A stretch of 64,000 nucleotides of DNA. It comes from Albugo candida. Its lineage: Eukaryota; Oomycota; Peronosporomycetes; Albuginales; Albuginaceae. Below the pieces are notes generated by a model. That model ran no database searches and was not told where the DNA came from. It saw only the letters and a program-made list of their open reading frames with translations. Location: the NCBI GenBank assembly GCA_905220665.1, contig CAJNAR010000144.1:62001-126000 (forward strand). The letters run 5' to 3'. Position numbers and translations under genes: made by a program. Positions 32,330 through 43,982 of the stretch are shown here, one piece after another. Numbering within the stretch: the first letter of the stretch is position 1; each line of letters begins with the position of its first letter.

Positions 32330-33735
32330 CGTTTACATATCTAGTTAGGATCCGGTTACGCTTCTTACGGATCGGGTTAGGAACTGGGCAGATATCTTTC
32401 TAGATATCGGTGGAACCACGGTCATCCTGAATCGCATCCGTACAAAAGTGGATAAGTGGCTGTCGCCTAACCAGATTCGAGTCGTTCGCAGTACAGCTGA
32501 TGCAGTCTGGGTCCGCAGGTGGATATAGCTCTAACACATCGCTTCCAGAACAATATGTACATTCTAGGTATGGATCTCACCAAAGCTTTTGACACCATCG
32601 ATCGTCATCGATTACTGATAGTTATTGACTCGACTTTGGATAAAGATACAGACAAGGTCCAGTCGATAAAAGCTCTCCTCAGCGTCACGACACCTCCAAC
32701 TACGCCTTGGTATCAAATGCTTCTCAACATTCGCAAGTAGTCATAGTATACCTCGAGGAGAAGCGCACTCCCCGCTTTTGTTCGTGGTCTACTTGGAAGC
32801 GATACTACGGGACTTACGCCTGTACCTGAAGTCTTCAATGCCCGAGCTCAGTACCATTGTGTGTTTGCCGATGTTGTCTATTTCAATCACCATGATCCTT
32901 CTCGTCTCAAGCATATCCATCCTTCTTGTTGCGGAGCGAGTATTCCGGACATGGTCTCTGACCATCATGGTGATAAAGACTGAGCGAACGACTATTGCTC
33001 GTGCACCGAACACGATTGACGAAAGTTGGCGTACCGTTCGCAAACTGGGATCACTACTTGGCGACTCCGAAGACATACAGTAGCGTAAAGCTCATGCAAC
33101 GGATGCCTTTATAAGGTTTTGGAAATATGGATTCATCCTCACCTACTTCCAGAAACACTACACGTTCGCTTATAAAATGTCTATATGTTACCGAATCTGA
33201 TGTACAACTGTGGAACGTGGGGTCTTACACCACGACATTCGCAGTCTGAAGCGTATCACCGTCGTCACCTTCGCCACGACCTCCGCATTCACTGCCCCCA
33301 GCACATCAGCAACGCGGATCTGTACAAGCGTTGTAACACCAAACCGCTGCGGATCCACCTGACGAGGTCTCGATGGATACTCTTTGGTCATATTCTTCGC
33401 CGCGCATAGCCTATACCAGCTCAGTTAAACATTCTCCGATACCATGGTTCTGCTAATAACATTCCCACCTATTAGGGCCGTACACCTACCTGCCCCTCAG
33501 CCATTCTCGACAAGGATCTACGGTTCGACGTAACTTTCAGTCTACGTCTCCGCAATACAGGAGATCTATACGTTCTGTCAATTATAGCACAAGACCGCGC
33601 CATATGGAAAGAACTTACTCAGCGTCTCTGCAATAGCCAGGAAGTAATTTACCGGAAGAAAGAATTAGTCAGGCGTAAGCGAAAGCTAGAGTCCTATCAT
33701 ACGGACTTGATGCCGCCGCGAAAACGCTCATAATG
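32330..33735 (+). pseudogene. Relic of a non-LTR retrotransposon reverse transcriptase
   Basis: Plus-strand frames in order contain KVDKWLSPNQI and VVRSTADAVWVRRW near 32450-32515 (the LSxxQxGFRxxRST block of LINE RTs). ILGMDLTKAFDTIDRHRLL follows near 32560-32615, holding the first catalytic Asp, then PLLFVVYLEAILRDLR near 32775. HCVFADVV near 32860 stands where the family has FADD (the second Asp is lost). A C-terminal region near 33185-33410 includes MLPNLMYNCGTWGL and RSRWILFGHILRR. Many stops interrupt it. No target duplication or poly(A) is apparent. It is a different lineage from the L1-like element at the left edge as far as I can tell. Confidence 0.75.
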
Positions 33736-35209
33736 AATAATAATGTCGGTGCAAGGATCTTTCTGGATTTTCGTACGGAGAGAACTTGATCCGAAAAAGC
33801 ACGTCCTTTACGTCGGAACAGGAACAGATCAAGCAATCGAAGAAGCTGTCGTCTGGATATCTTTGTGGGAGATTTGTTGAAAACAAATCAACAATGAAGA
33901 AAGAAAAAGAATGGATGGTGTGATAAATCTGACGATTATATAAGGCGCTATTCTCTCAATGTACTAATAGAAAACCCCTGTCGATGTGCACTTTTATCAT
34001 CCCCATTCTTATGAATCCTGGTCGCTATTTTGCGCTTCGAAACCCCTTCAACCCAATCTTGTCATCAAAATGCTTCCGACCACAAAAGATTCCAAGCAAC
34101 AGCATGTTCAAGGCGCGTTCTTAAATTGTCACTTCGGCAAAGTAAAAACATTTTCTCTCTCAATGAAACCGGCATAGATTTTTTAAACAAGACAGCTTGG
34201 TCACACCAAAATTTAAGGAAATCGCGAACGCTTCGTATCCCCATGACTCATCAATCGTGTCCATCTGAAACGCTGAACATTGGTGATGTATCGATCTTCT
34301 CGTATGGATGATTGTCCATGTTCCTCGACCTAAATCTGATAGAATCTGTGCAATCGATTGTCCAGTCATCATAAAAGTAATTACATCTCAACAAAAGCAA
34401 TGTGATTGGTCTGTAGTCCCTTAAATCGGCCCAACATCGCTCTTGTATCATCATATTCGATTATAAAATCATTATTCAGAAGGGTCCTAAAACACCTCTT
34501 CATGTTTTACAGGAGCTCAGCATACAACATTACATGGAAACTGCAAGGACTCTAACAATCGCTATCAAAATAAGGCATCTAATTCTGTAGGACTTCCGCT
34601 CTGCTGCAATAATGCTTACAGCAGCTACTCATGTCGGGTTGAGAATGCGAGTTACTTTTTTTCATTCGCATCCGCAATGCAGGTCAATATCTCTCCAGAA
34701 AGGTGTTTCGACTTGATTTTGAGGATCTCAGCAGTGGTGCTTTATCTAGATGACATTACTTAATACTTGGAGCAATGAGAATAGACAATTGCTCCAAAAT
34801 ACTTTTTTCGGATGGGGGAATAACAGACAGCTTCCCTGAGAAGCTCGTTTAAGAAGAAAAGATACGCATTTTGTTTATGATTGCTCCGACTTTAACCAAT
34901 GTCAGCAATCTTCAATCTATTTCCAATGCGTTTGTTTTACTTACGAATTATTGCAGAAATACGACACTTCTTTACAACCTGCCCATGGTGGGTGTAATAT
35001 TACGTATGGCAGACGTATGGCAGATCAGAACTACAGTGATATATGATTGGTAATTCCCTCATAGAATGTTGTCTAGAGGTGCCCAAAGCGTATATAAGTG
35101 AGCTCGGTGGACAACCTTATACACTTTTTGGTCATGGTTAGGTGTATATGAATATATCGATTGGAAGTGTGTACTCAATTTATAAAAAAAATTGAGTTCA
35201 AGTGAGCAC
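33736..35209. other. No gene recognised
   Basis: AT-rich interval. Around 34300-34345 a weak LDLNLIESVQ in one frame recalls the SPDLNPIEnxW block of Tc1/mariner transposases, but nothing around it supports this. The last 200 bp may hold the promoter of the secreted-protein gene that follows. Confidence 0.4.
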
Positions 35210-36603
35210 ATGGTAGCTCACGCCATGAGGGTCAGCATTACCCTTCTTATTCGCGTTACCTTATTTGTAAGGCTTCCAACATACGCATATCAGATTCAGG
35301 CGAGAATACCATATTGTTATAGGAGAATTTATAGCTGTCAAAGTTGTCTCCAGCGTTTTGTTTCACACGGTACCTTCACGTACGATATTATAATGGAACA
35401 AGTACTTCATCAGTCAGCTTGGAGATGATTGCCGAAATCAAAGATGATATTCCGTTGTCATATATTAAGGCAAGTTGTTTCGGTACTCTGAAAGCATGTT
35501 ACCCTTCTATACGGGAGAACCGCGAGTCAGAATTTCAAGAAAAACGTGGATTTACTAGATTGAGCGAAAGAGGGATCAGTGACATGAGTGACAGCGCCTT
35601 AAAAAAAGTGCGATTATTTGGCGTGGATATGACCGCAAAAGAAGAAGTAGGAAGCGATAAAAAGATTCGAGTATCCACTCAAGGCCAACTCCTGAGCACT
35701 AATCTGATACCGAGAAGTAATGATAATTGGAAGCAATCACCGCTGTGTAGTTCCTACATGAACGTATGTGAAGAGGTTCGCGTCTCACGTGAAGATTTTA
35801 ATGGAGGAGCGGGTCATTATAGAGGTAACAATGCTTTGAATGAAGCTCTGCTTGCTGACACAACCTCGATAGGTGAGATTAATAAAGATGGAAGCAATTC
35901 ACGGATGTATGAAACTTCGGTATCCACACAAGTAGAACGCAAGACGCATTGCTTACTTCTACAAGTAGATATGTGGGAGTTATGGATACATGCTTGCCTA
36001 CAATGCCTCGTTCCTGGTAGCGAAGTTGCAAGATTTATGATATCAAAGGCAAGCACTGCTTCACATCGATGGGTGGTGCGCTATACGACTGCCGATGAAC
36101 CCAATGCTACGATGGAGAAATGCAGTCAAATGTGTGGCGCTATTGGATGGGGATCTGAAGCTGATTGTCTTGTGGCCGAGCTCTACACTATGACTCAAGT
36201 CGACCCCGTTGCATATTCTGGTGGATGGGAGGATTTTAGTTATACTGAATCAGTTGTGGAATACTCTTCAGACCGTAAGAATCTCTGCTTTTCATATATT
36301 CGCTCCGCCGTCAGCCCATCCGTTATACACACTGAGAGTAGAGGAACTTGTTCAGTATTCACTACCATACCTCTTTCTCAGTCAGCTTATACAGATATAT
36401 TTGATCCAAGGAGCGGTGTTTGCAAGATCATCAGAATGAAAATAAGCATGAATTCGCCTAATTTCTTATTGCTGTCGTCGGCTAGACAAGGAACCGGCAC
36501 GAGCATTCTGCAAGATGAATGGACAACTCCGTATAATTGCATCCACTATACGGCATTCCCACTAAAATATGAAATGCGCCCGAGGAGCTGGAAAAAGAAT
36601 TGA
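35210..36603 (+). CDS. Predicted secreted Cys-containing protein, about 450 aa
   Basis: The long frame at 35416-36603 has no ATG of its own near its start. A 44-nt GT-AG intron (35370-35413) would join it to an upstream exon from ATG 35210 (or 35225). That exon encodes MRVSITLLIRVTLFVRLPTY, a plausible signal peptide, then a Cys-rich segment (YCYRRIYSCQSC). The model gives 449 aa. The protein is Ser-rich with about fifteen Cys and no domain I recognise. A block GSEVARFMISKASTAS recurs in related form in the next ORF. The intron is shorter than others here, so the exon 1 join is tentative. A lineage-specific secreted protein seems likely. Confidence 0.5.
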
Positions 36604-37361
36604 GCAGGAATGATGTGTACTTCTCAAATTGCCTGTATTGTTTGCTGCAGAAGATTAGCGCTACCTATCCGTATACTTCTGTACATTCCTTTCAACCAAC
36701 TTCACATTTCGATAGTCTTATATTTCTCAATAGAGCGATACATGTGCACGCAATGAGGATCAAGTGTCAACACGATTGTAAATGGGTCACAGGTCTTTCC
36801 GACACAATGTGCGAATTCTTGAGCAGTATGGTCGGGACGAGACGAACAAGTGGTCCAGATGTCGCAAGGTCGACATCTTCAAAAGCAAGTACAAGTACGG
36901 AGACTTCCTTGTATTATGAAATCGCCGAGGGAAGATACAATTCGATGACAAACATTCGTGCTGCGGTCAAACGTCTTAGTGATGAGAGCTCCAATGACTT
37001 TGTCTGGTTTATACAATTTGAGATGGGAGAAAACAAAAAGGAAAAAGCATTGAAAGACTTGATACTTTGCATTGCAGCAGTGAGTAGCGTTTACGTTTTG
37101 TCAACAAAATCATGGTACATTCTCACGAGTCACTTCGATTACATACATGTTGATGCCTTGTGCGAATTACCCAGTGACATCAACGTCATCGCCTCTGAAA
37201 AACTGGAAATTGGGTTCAATCCACAACCTTTGAGGTTTTCCGTGATCACATCTACTTTGGGCTTCACCGAAAAGAAGCCTCTCCGTAATGTCATTCGGTC
37301 TAATTTCAAACGAGCGAGCTTTCTCTTGTCAGTGGTTACACAAAGTGGCAACGGTAATTAG
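36604..37361 (+). CDS. Unrecognised protein or 3' exon, about 250 codons
   Basis: An open frame of about 253 codons overlaps the stop of the preceding gene and lacks an ATG at its start; the first in-frame ATG is near 36752 (MRIKCQHDCKW). It may therefore be a downstream exon of the preceding gene, although I found no convincing intron of the right phase. Internal features are two Cys pairs early, a Ser/Thr-rich linker with DVARSTSSKASTSTE (similar to a block in the preceding ORF), then a globular C-terminal half with WFIQFEMGENKKEKAL. No family is recognised. Codon texture is consistent with real coding. Confidence 0.45.
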
Positions 37362-38051
37362 ATTGAATCTCAACCCTGTGAGAGATGGCCAGTGTATCTA
37401 GTCTTAATATCGTGGGAAGAATCATTTCCGAAACCAGATCTCACTTGATCTTTTGCAAATTTTCTCTCGTTTCTCGTCACTTTGCCATCCTGCTATCATA
37501 CGCTGGCATCTGTTTGTCCCAGGCTTGGACTTTTGTTTGTCTACGTTTTATCAAAAGACATGATGATAATGAATGGTCTAAAAGTAATTGCACGCAAGCG
37601 TTTAGCATTCCATATTTAAAGAGTCCATGAGTACCCGATGTGAATTCAACCATAAAATCCTGATTGCCATCCATCACATCGCTTTCCTGACGCATCTGTG
37701 CGACCTCCTCTGTGTGCATCCTTCGCGCTCGCGTAGCTCTGCTCAAGACTCAGAGACTAAGATTTCTCTTCGGCCTCCCGGGCTAATCTCTTTCTGAGCA
37801 TCTCTTTCTGGCTTGTTTCTAAATTTCACAGCTGCTTGGTCAGCTTCTGAATCGACCTAATCTCTTCGGGTTGGCCCCGGCTCGATTCTGTGACTTCTTT
37901 GGTGCGGCCTGCTACTGACATCACCGGTCGGTAGTGGTGCACCTCTAAAGGCATCGTGTTCTAAAAGTGCCAATACAACAAAAGCAATTAGACGCTTCTA
38001 TCGCAATTCATACGTTTTTATTATAGCTTATATCTGCTATTAAGAACATGG
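37362..38051. other. Decayed coiled-coil-like ORF; otherwise empty
   Basis: On the minus strand from about 37925 to 37630, frames read as charged helical text (TESSRGQPEEIRSIQKL, EVAQMRQESDVMDG) broken by stops, resembling a retrotransposon Gag fragment. The sequence upstream of the tRNA shows no other feature. Confidence 0.4.
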
Positions 38052-38131
38052 GGTCAATTGGCCGAGCGGTCTAAGGCGCCAGTTTAAGGCACTGGTCCGA
38101 AAGGGCGTGGGTTCGAATCCCACATTGGCCA
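38052..38131 (+). tRNA. tRNA-Leu (anticodon AAG)
   Basis: Class II tRNA: acceptor GGTCAAT/ATTGGCC with discriminator A, D arm GCC/GGC, anticodon stem CCAGT/ACTGG with loop TTAAGGC (AAG at 38086-38088), a long variable arm, T stem GTGGG/CCCAC and loop TTCGAAT. The B box GGTTCGAATCC is intact. A TTTT at 38140-38143 serves as Pol III terminator. No intron. It reads CUU codons, and CUC by inosine modification. A near-identical copy lies at 2992-3071. Confidence 0.95.
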
Positions 38132-38144
38132 TAATTATATTTTA

Positions 38145-38956
38145 CTCACTGCCACGTTTAGGCTATGTCGAAAATGTCAACGCCAAATGCAATCAATCTT
38201 TTGCACCATCGCCTTTAATAGTTGTACGTAAGGGGATCGAACGACCGAAAAAGTACTCATGCAGACAAAGTGTAATCTACAAATCCAGAGGATTTCGTGT
38301 CCACCACATTAAATTGCACTTACATTCAAAGTCAATCGGAAATTATGGAATCCCTAGTAAGTAATTCGTCTGTCGTGCGTTAGAGCGAAATTGTGCACCG
38401 AGATAAACAGAGTTGCATTCAATACTTCATCCAATTGGGCGTAGAAAAGCAGTAGGTGTTCATGCTCGGTATCTACGACAAATCCGAAAAGTGCTTGAAA
38501 TGCGCTAGCTGCGCTTGGTCATATTGACAGAGATTGTTGACACTTATCATTCTGAGTGCAACTATTTGGGATATACCGAGAAGTCAGACGCACTCGAGTC
38601 GTGCTTTCACCGAATTGCCACCTCATGTGAGCATTTCAACGTAACGCATCCATAATGCATCCAGAATGTATTTCCTTGCATTATAGAACAATACCTTACA
38701 AATTGCGCAGCATCATTCGACTCGAAGACGGAGCGTATGCAATAAATTTAATGAGAACGGGAGAATGGATCGAGTTGCACTAACCACGCGATTGTTCCTG
38801 CCGTCCGATATCGACTTGCACGTTAAGTAGCCTTATTTGGCTCTCGTTGTCGTCAGTTCCGATCTTTGACGCATAACCGCAATGACAACACCCAACTGCT
38901 ATTGTCGCCTGTGCACGAGATGCTGAGCATAGAAGCTACGAGCTCCTCAGATGTCT
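38145..38956. other. No gene recognised
   Basis: Interval between the tRNA and the 3' end of the Enhancer-of-Polycomb-like gene. Only short ORFs; nothing supported. Confidence 0.5.
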
Positions 38957-40646
38957 CTATAGCTCGATGGCAAATTTGACCATTCGTTGATCTGCCATTT
39001 GCGTACAAGTGTTTGAATCGAGCGTATCAGCAGAAATGGACTCAACGACCTCATCTTCGCTATCGCTCATACGGTAAATTTCTTGAAGATGAGATTTCAC
39101 ATCCGCCATAGTTTTATTTACAGCCGGTGGGCGGAAAGAAGACTCATTGATCATAACTGCTGGATTTTGATTACTTGGAGCAAATACGTCTACTGCCATC
39201 GATGTCGTAGACTTTTGCTGATTGCTCGTAAAGTCTCCCGCATTTTGGTTTGCTTTGGTCCAAGTAGCAGCCATAATTTCCGATCGACAATAATTCTCGT
39301 CTGACTCTACCGGAATTCGATCGATAATGATTCGGTTTCCTCTCCCAAGCCGACCTCGTAGTCGATATTGTGGAGAATGATTCAGAATAGAAGCCAATGT
39401 GAGCGAAGTCGGGAGTGGATATGGTAAAGCGTATGGCTGGCGAAATTCGACAGTGCGATCATTTCGCATTGTAAAGTTGTTTGACGTGTCATAGTCCAAA
39501 AAGGAGGGAACATGACACGAGTCATCGGTCAATGGAGGCCCTGTATGATGACGTATCATCTCTTTTGTCGACCTGGATATCGGTGTATAAAAGTTGTGCT
39601 CGTTTTGGTCGGCACTATCAGCATCTTCATCTGTGTCATCATCGCCATCTCGACGAAGACGCTTCCTTCCCTTCCGCCTTTTGTATCGATCTTCATCCAC
39701 CAACACGATCGGTTTGCGAACTTGACCCGTTCGCGAAGTCATTTCAAAAATACTTTGCTGTCGAATTTCGCTTAAAAAATTCACAGTAGTGCGAATATAT
39801 TTCTCCCTTCGATGCACCAAATCCATCAATTTCCATATTTTTCGAAAATCATTTCGTAATTGAACCAATTTCCTGTACCCTTCCATATCATTCTTTCGAT
39901 GTTTGCGTAATTTGTATCGTTCTTTTTCGCGCGGACGAAACACTAAATGCGGATTGGTATCATTTAAGGGTGTTTGTGGCCAGTATTTCCGAAGGATAGG
40001 ACGCTTTAGCTGTTGGCGTTTTGAAAGCCAATAGTTATAAACATCGATTCCCACTTTGCTCAAAGGCGTTCGAATGATACCGAGTTGTTTTGCAAAAACT
40101 TCTTCCGCTTCCATCTGAGCGAAACAAAACACAGGCTATCAGTATCCAACCAAAAGTATTGTCACATGACGTGCACCTTCACACCTGTGTAATTACATTC
40201 GGATTGATCATAGCCGAAGCTTTCTCGAGTGCATCGAGCATTTGACCAAACTGCTTCAAGCTCAGTTGATAGCGAGGATCTCCATTGACTCCATATTTGG
40301 GATGATTGCGTATCCATCTCATATCTTCAATCTCCAGATCTAATTCTACTCGACTGGTTTCCTCATGAATCAATGGAAGATTTTGGACTCGAATATAACT
40401 TGTGGGAATCATAAAATCATCTTTCACATCTTCTTCATAAGATTTCACAGGTAAGACAACTGGTGTCGGGATATTTTTCCGCTTTGCTTTCGATTGCGAC
40501 TGATCTTCCGACTTGACAGTGAGGAGGTCCTCGTAAGAATGCACGTATATCGACTCGTCGTCCTGTATGAGATCCTTTTCCGAGCGAATTGCACGCATAC
40601 GCGCGTGAATGTCAATTTGACGCGGTCGGAGGCTTTGTCGCCTCAT
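38957..40646 (-). CDS. Enhancer of Polycomb-like protein (NuA4 subunit homologue)
   Basis: Two exons: 40646-40185 and 40114-38957, joined over a 70-nt intron with donor ACAG|GTGTGAAG and acceptor TTTCGCTCAG|ATG. The product is 539 aa. Exon 1 begins MRRQSLRPRQIDIHARM and exon 2 contains VYNYWLSKRQQLKRPILRKY and LRKHRKNDMEGYRKL. These match the EPC-N domain, which in yeast and animals anchors the Esa1/Tip60 acetyltransferase in the NuA4 complex. The middle has a basic RYKRRKGRKRLRR stretch followed by an acidic Asp/Glu run, so a nuclear location is likely. The C-terminus is Ser/Asn-rich. The initiator ATG is the first in the open frame. Both splice sites keep phase 0. The upstream gene starts only 108 bp away on the same strand. 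Confidence 0.82.
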
Positions 40647-40753
40647 TACTGAGAGAAATGACTTTGTATCCGATGTCGTTCAGCCTTACAAACTTTTTAA
40701 ATTCGGTCGAAAGTAACGCTACGTTCGGCTGAAACTGCAAATATATTATTTTC

Positions 40754-41373
40754 TTAAGGTAATCGAAAGGCAGACGAATGCGACACTCCGCGTGTCAGAA
40801 ATTGATCCATTGCGTCTTGCGTGTATTTGCACGCATTTATCGGAATTCGAGATGTTGGATTTCGTGGATTCCCAAATATATCAAATCGCTCCGTTAATTG
40901 AGCTTCTTCTTCCTTTAATATATTTCTTCGATGATACGATTTTCTTGCAAGCTGAGCTTCATATGAGCTCGCAGCTGCCGCAAATTCGTGGAATCTAGGT
41001 GAGCCACAAATGAACGAATCTGTTGACGGAATAGGGTCTTTTTTTGGTTGCGTAGATGGCGTATACACTGCTGTTCTTTGGAAAGCCTTCCTTGCCATAT
41101 GTTCTTGGATGCGGTCGATAAAGCCCAATTCCGTGCAACACCCAAAAAATAATTCTAATTGAGATTCCTTAAATTGAGAGAAATGTTAGACATGGAGATT
41201 TGTAAAAATTGGGCACATACCATTGTTTGCTTTTCCCGAAGCAGTTGCTGATTTTGTCGCTGCAGCAATTCCATCATTTTTTGCAATTCAATTCCGTCGC
41301 TAATTAAATGTGCGTCAGAGCTGGAGGGATAGTATTGTTGTTCCATTAGAATGGATCCGACTGAAGAAGACAT
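40754..41373 (-). CDS. Small coiled-coil protein, two exons
   Basis: Exon 1 (41373-41221) begins MSSSVGSILMEQQYYPSS and ends in a coiled-coil segment, ELQKMMELLQRQNQQLLREK. A 53-nt intron (donor ATG|GTATGTGCC, acceptor AATTTAAG|GAATC) leads in phase 0 to exon 2 (41167-40754), starting ESQLELFFGCC and followed by a polar region with EEEAQLTERFDIFGNP. Total 188 aa. No family is recognised. The helix with heptad Leu/Met and many Gln suggests dimerisation or assembly with a partner. It lies tandem to the EPC-like gene, 107 bp upstream, but nothing visible shows they share a function. Confidence 0.6.
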
Positions 41374-43982
41374 TTGCAGGTGAAAAAGCAGATGTGGAGA
41401 TACAATTGTGAGATGAGCAAAGTATCAGCTATTTCCACCGGAAGACGAGGCCATTATTTTAGGCTCGTAAGATTTACGAGTCTTGATAAGATTTAGTTGC
41501 CCAAGGGTTCGAATCTATTAATACAAGAGAATTGACCGCTTATTCTTATCACAAGTCGGTTCGGGAGTCGAAAGTGTCTTCGTGTCTGTGTCTCTATCGT
41601 CTGAGCTGTTCTTTTGTATAGGAGTAAGGCATGTGGAGAATGCATTTATGACCTCAAGCCAGGTATCTATGGATCCTATATACTCGTTATATCCCTTCTA
41701 TTATAAGTGAAAGCTCGTTGGAAGGATAGATGCTATAAACGATACAAATAGATGAGCGAGATACATACTTGTGTTTTTTTGTACGTGTTAAGAAGGATTT
41801 GACATACAGAGCGGTAAAAAGAGCACTATCGTCTCAATGAGCACTGCATTCTGATCATATGACCCTTTGGTATGACTCGTCTGCTTACAATGGAAATGGC
41901 ATGTTTCCCCAAAATTAATCTCGTACGGCTAAAGACCGAATATCAAACGCCAACACCTTATTTCCATCGCACAAACTTGTGTAGAGGAGTACGTTGAGAA
42001 AATAGAGTCATATCTGTGCATCTGTGCTATATGAATAGTAACGATAAGTATCGATGCTCTAAGAATATTTTTTATAATTTAGTGGTTGAATGCTCATGCG
42101 GTCACAATCGCAAACATTGGGCCTACACCGAAAAATAGCATTGGGTGATATCCAGCAATTTCACGCAGTCTATGAGTTAGTAAACGCTAATCGCTGTCTC
42201 TCGAATCTCTTCGATATTGTGATAGAATCTCTCAACAATCAGCTGTTGGCGTATCTCAAAGTATCCCCCTGAAGCCGCAATGATATCTTCGCATGCAATA
42301 GTGACTATTGTATTTACATTTAAAGAGTATGACCAACATGAGAGGTCATAATAAGGCCAAAGCATGCTGCAATACCAATTGGAACTGATGACATACCGAG
42401 AATCGTGCACTCATTACCGATTGCTACAAGACTGTAGGGACTTCCATGTTGACAGTTTAAGTGTTGTGCGATACCAAAAAGATCTTAGTCCCTAACCTGT
42501 CGAATTTGCAATCGGATCGGACGGTACCCACTAACACCATCGGCTGCAACGGTCATATGCCGATATCGCATGCTTGCAATTGAAAATACACGCTACGTCT
42601 ACTGGTCTTAATTTGTGCAAGAGATCAAAGCTTGCTGCTCACATGCTTTCAACACTGTAAGCCCTTGCTGCGACATTCAGATGTCTCGGTAGGAATTGTC
42701 AAATTTCCACGACTTTATAAAAAACTTTAGTATTTGCTTACGAAAGCAAGATAATTGTTGGGACTCACTAGCAAGTTGCTTTATACCAAACAGAGCACTT
42801 TTACGCCGTGTATCATGTATCACAGATATAACGTCGATTGTCTGCAGATGGAGCCTTGTAAGCACATGAATCACGAAACCATTGAGCAGTTATTACAGAT
42901 CAAAAAGTACTCTTCCGGACTCCATGATGCACAATCAAGTCATCGGGATGAAACCATTAACATCAAAAGATCAGGATGAAAAAAAAGGTTCGCTGCTTGC
43001 AGTGTTCCGTCATATCCTTATCGATGTCTGCTGTGACCGAAAGTGAGGGTTTTAACATGCTTTCGAGTCTATTAGATGGAACTGCTCGCGGCAAGTACTG
43101 CATCATGAATAATCACATTGAAGCATGCAGCATTGACATCAGTTGCCAAGTCGGTACTGTACCTTCTCGGAAGAACAAATACGCAACTGATATTTACTTG
43201 GAAGCTGCGCTTTCTAGTGATCTGTGATCATGAAAGGATATCCGAATGCTTGAAATCGAATAGAAACGCATACTGACCTCCCAATCCAAACACAAAAATC
43301 TGACATCTCTATAACGTTCCATTTGAAATATTTCATACATAAAGCCTACAAATTGTATTTTCTTATTGACGACGCACATTTCTAACGCAATTGGTCGAAT
43401 ATTATGTCAGCAAAAAGTGTGTAAAGTTGGACAGCCAAAGTAAAGCAAAGGCTCTTTCCAAACTTTACTCTATAATGACTACGAGTCATTAAACGACTCG
43501 ATGCACCAAGCCGCGTCGTACCCTTTAACAGCGTCAAACGCTATCACTCGACTCGTACTCCACTCCTAAACACATAACTACACGCCGTATCGCATGCTGC
43601 AAGTCGCTTCCCTATAAGCTGCTATTCAGTCCTTATCCCTTATACGCCGCACATTTATCTTACTACCAAATTGTACGTTTTTCATCGCGAAAGTCTATCG
43701 CACACAATCTCCCCATCCGACTACCAAATCGATCACACGCACACTTACACATACTAAAAATACATTCAAATTAACAAAAAAGAGCACAAGGCATGCGTTC
43801 TCATTGCATAGAACGCCAAACTTCTCACTGAATACATATCCCTACATCCATTTCAGCCAATAAATATCTCTACGTAATGTAATATCTCATTGCGTCCGTC
43901 ACGTTTTATATCGCCAGTCTTTACGTGCAAGTAAAGTCACTCCATCCGTCCGGCATTCCATCTGAATCACGCACAGTCGTAA
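41374..43982. other. No firm gene; possible small ORF at 42976-43227
   Basis: About 2.6 kb of AT-rich DNA. An 83-codon ORF at 42976-43227 (plus) starts MKKKVRCLQCSVISLSMSA, which could pass as a weak signal peptide, and has several Cys. It overlaps a preceding 74-codon ORF in another frame and lacks further support. The last 500 bp, pyrimidine-rich on the plus strand, probably contain the promoter and leader of the FYVE/FIST gene. Confidence 0.35.

Noticed and set aside
34300..34345. LDLNLIESVQ as a Tc1/mariner transposase block
   Set aside because: Single weak motif with no supporting upstream domain, TIR or second catalytic block.
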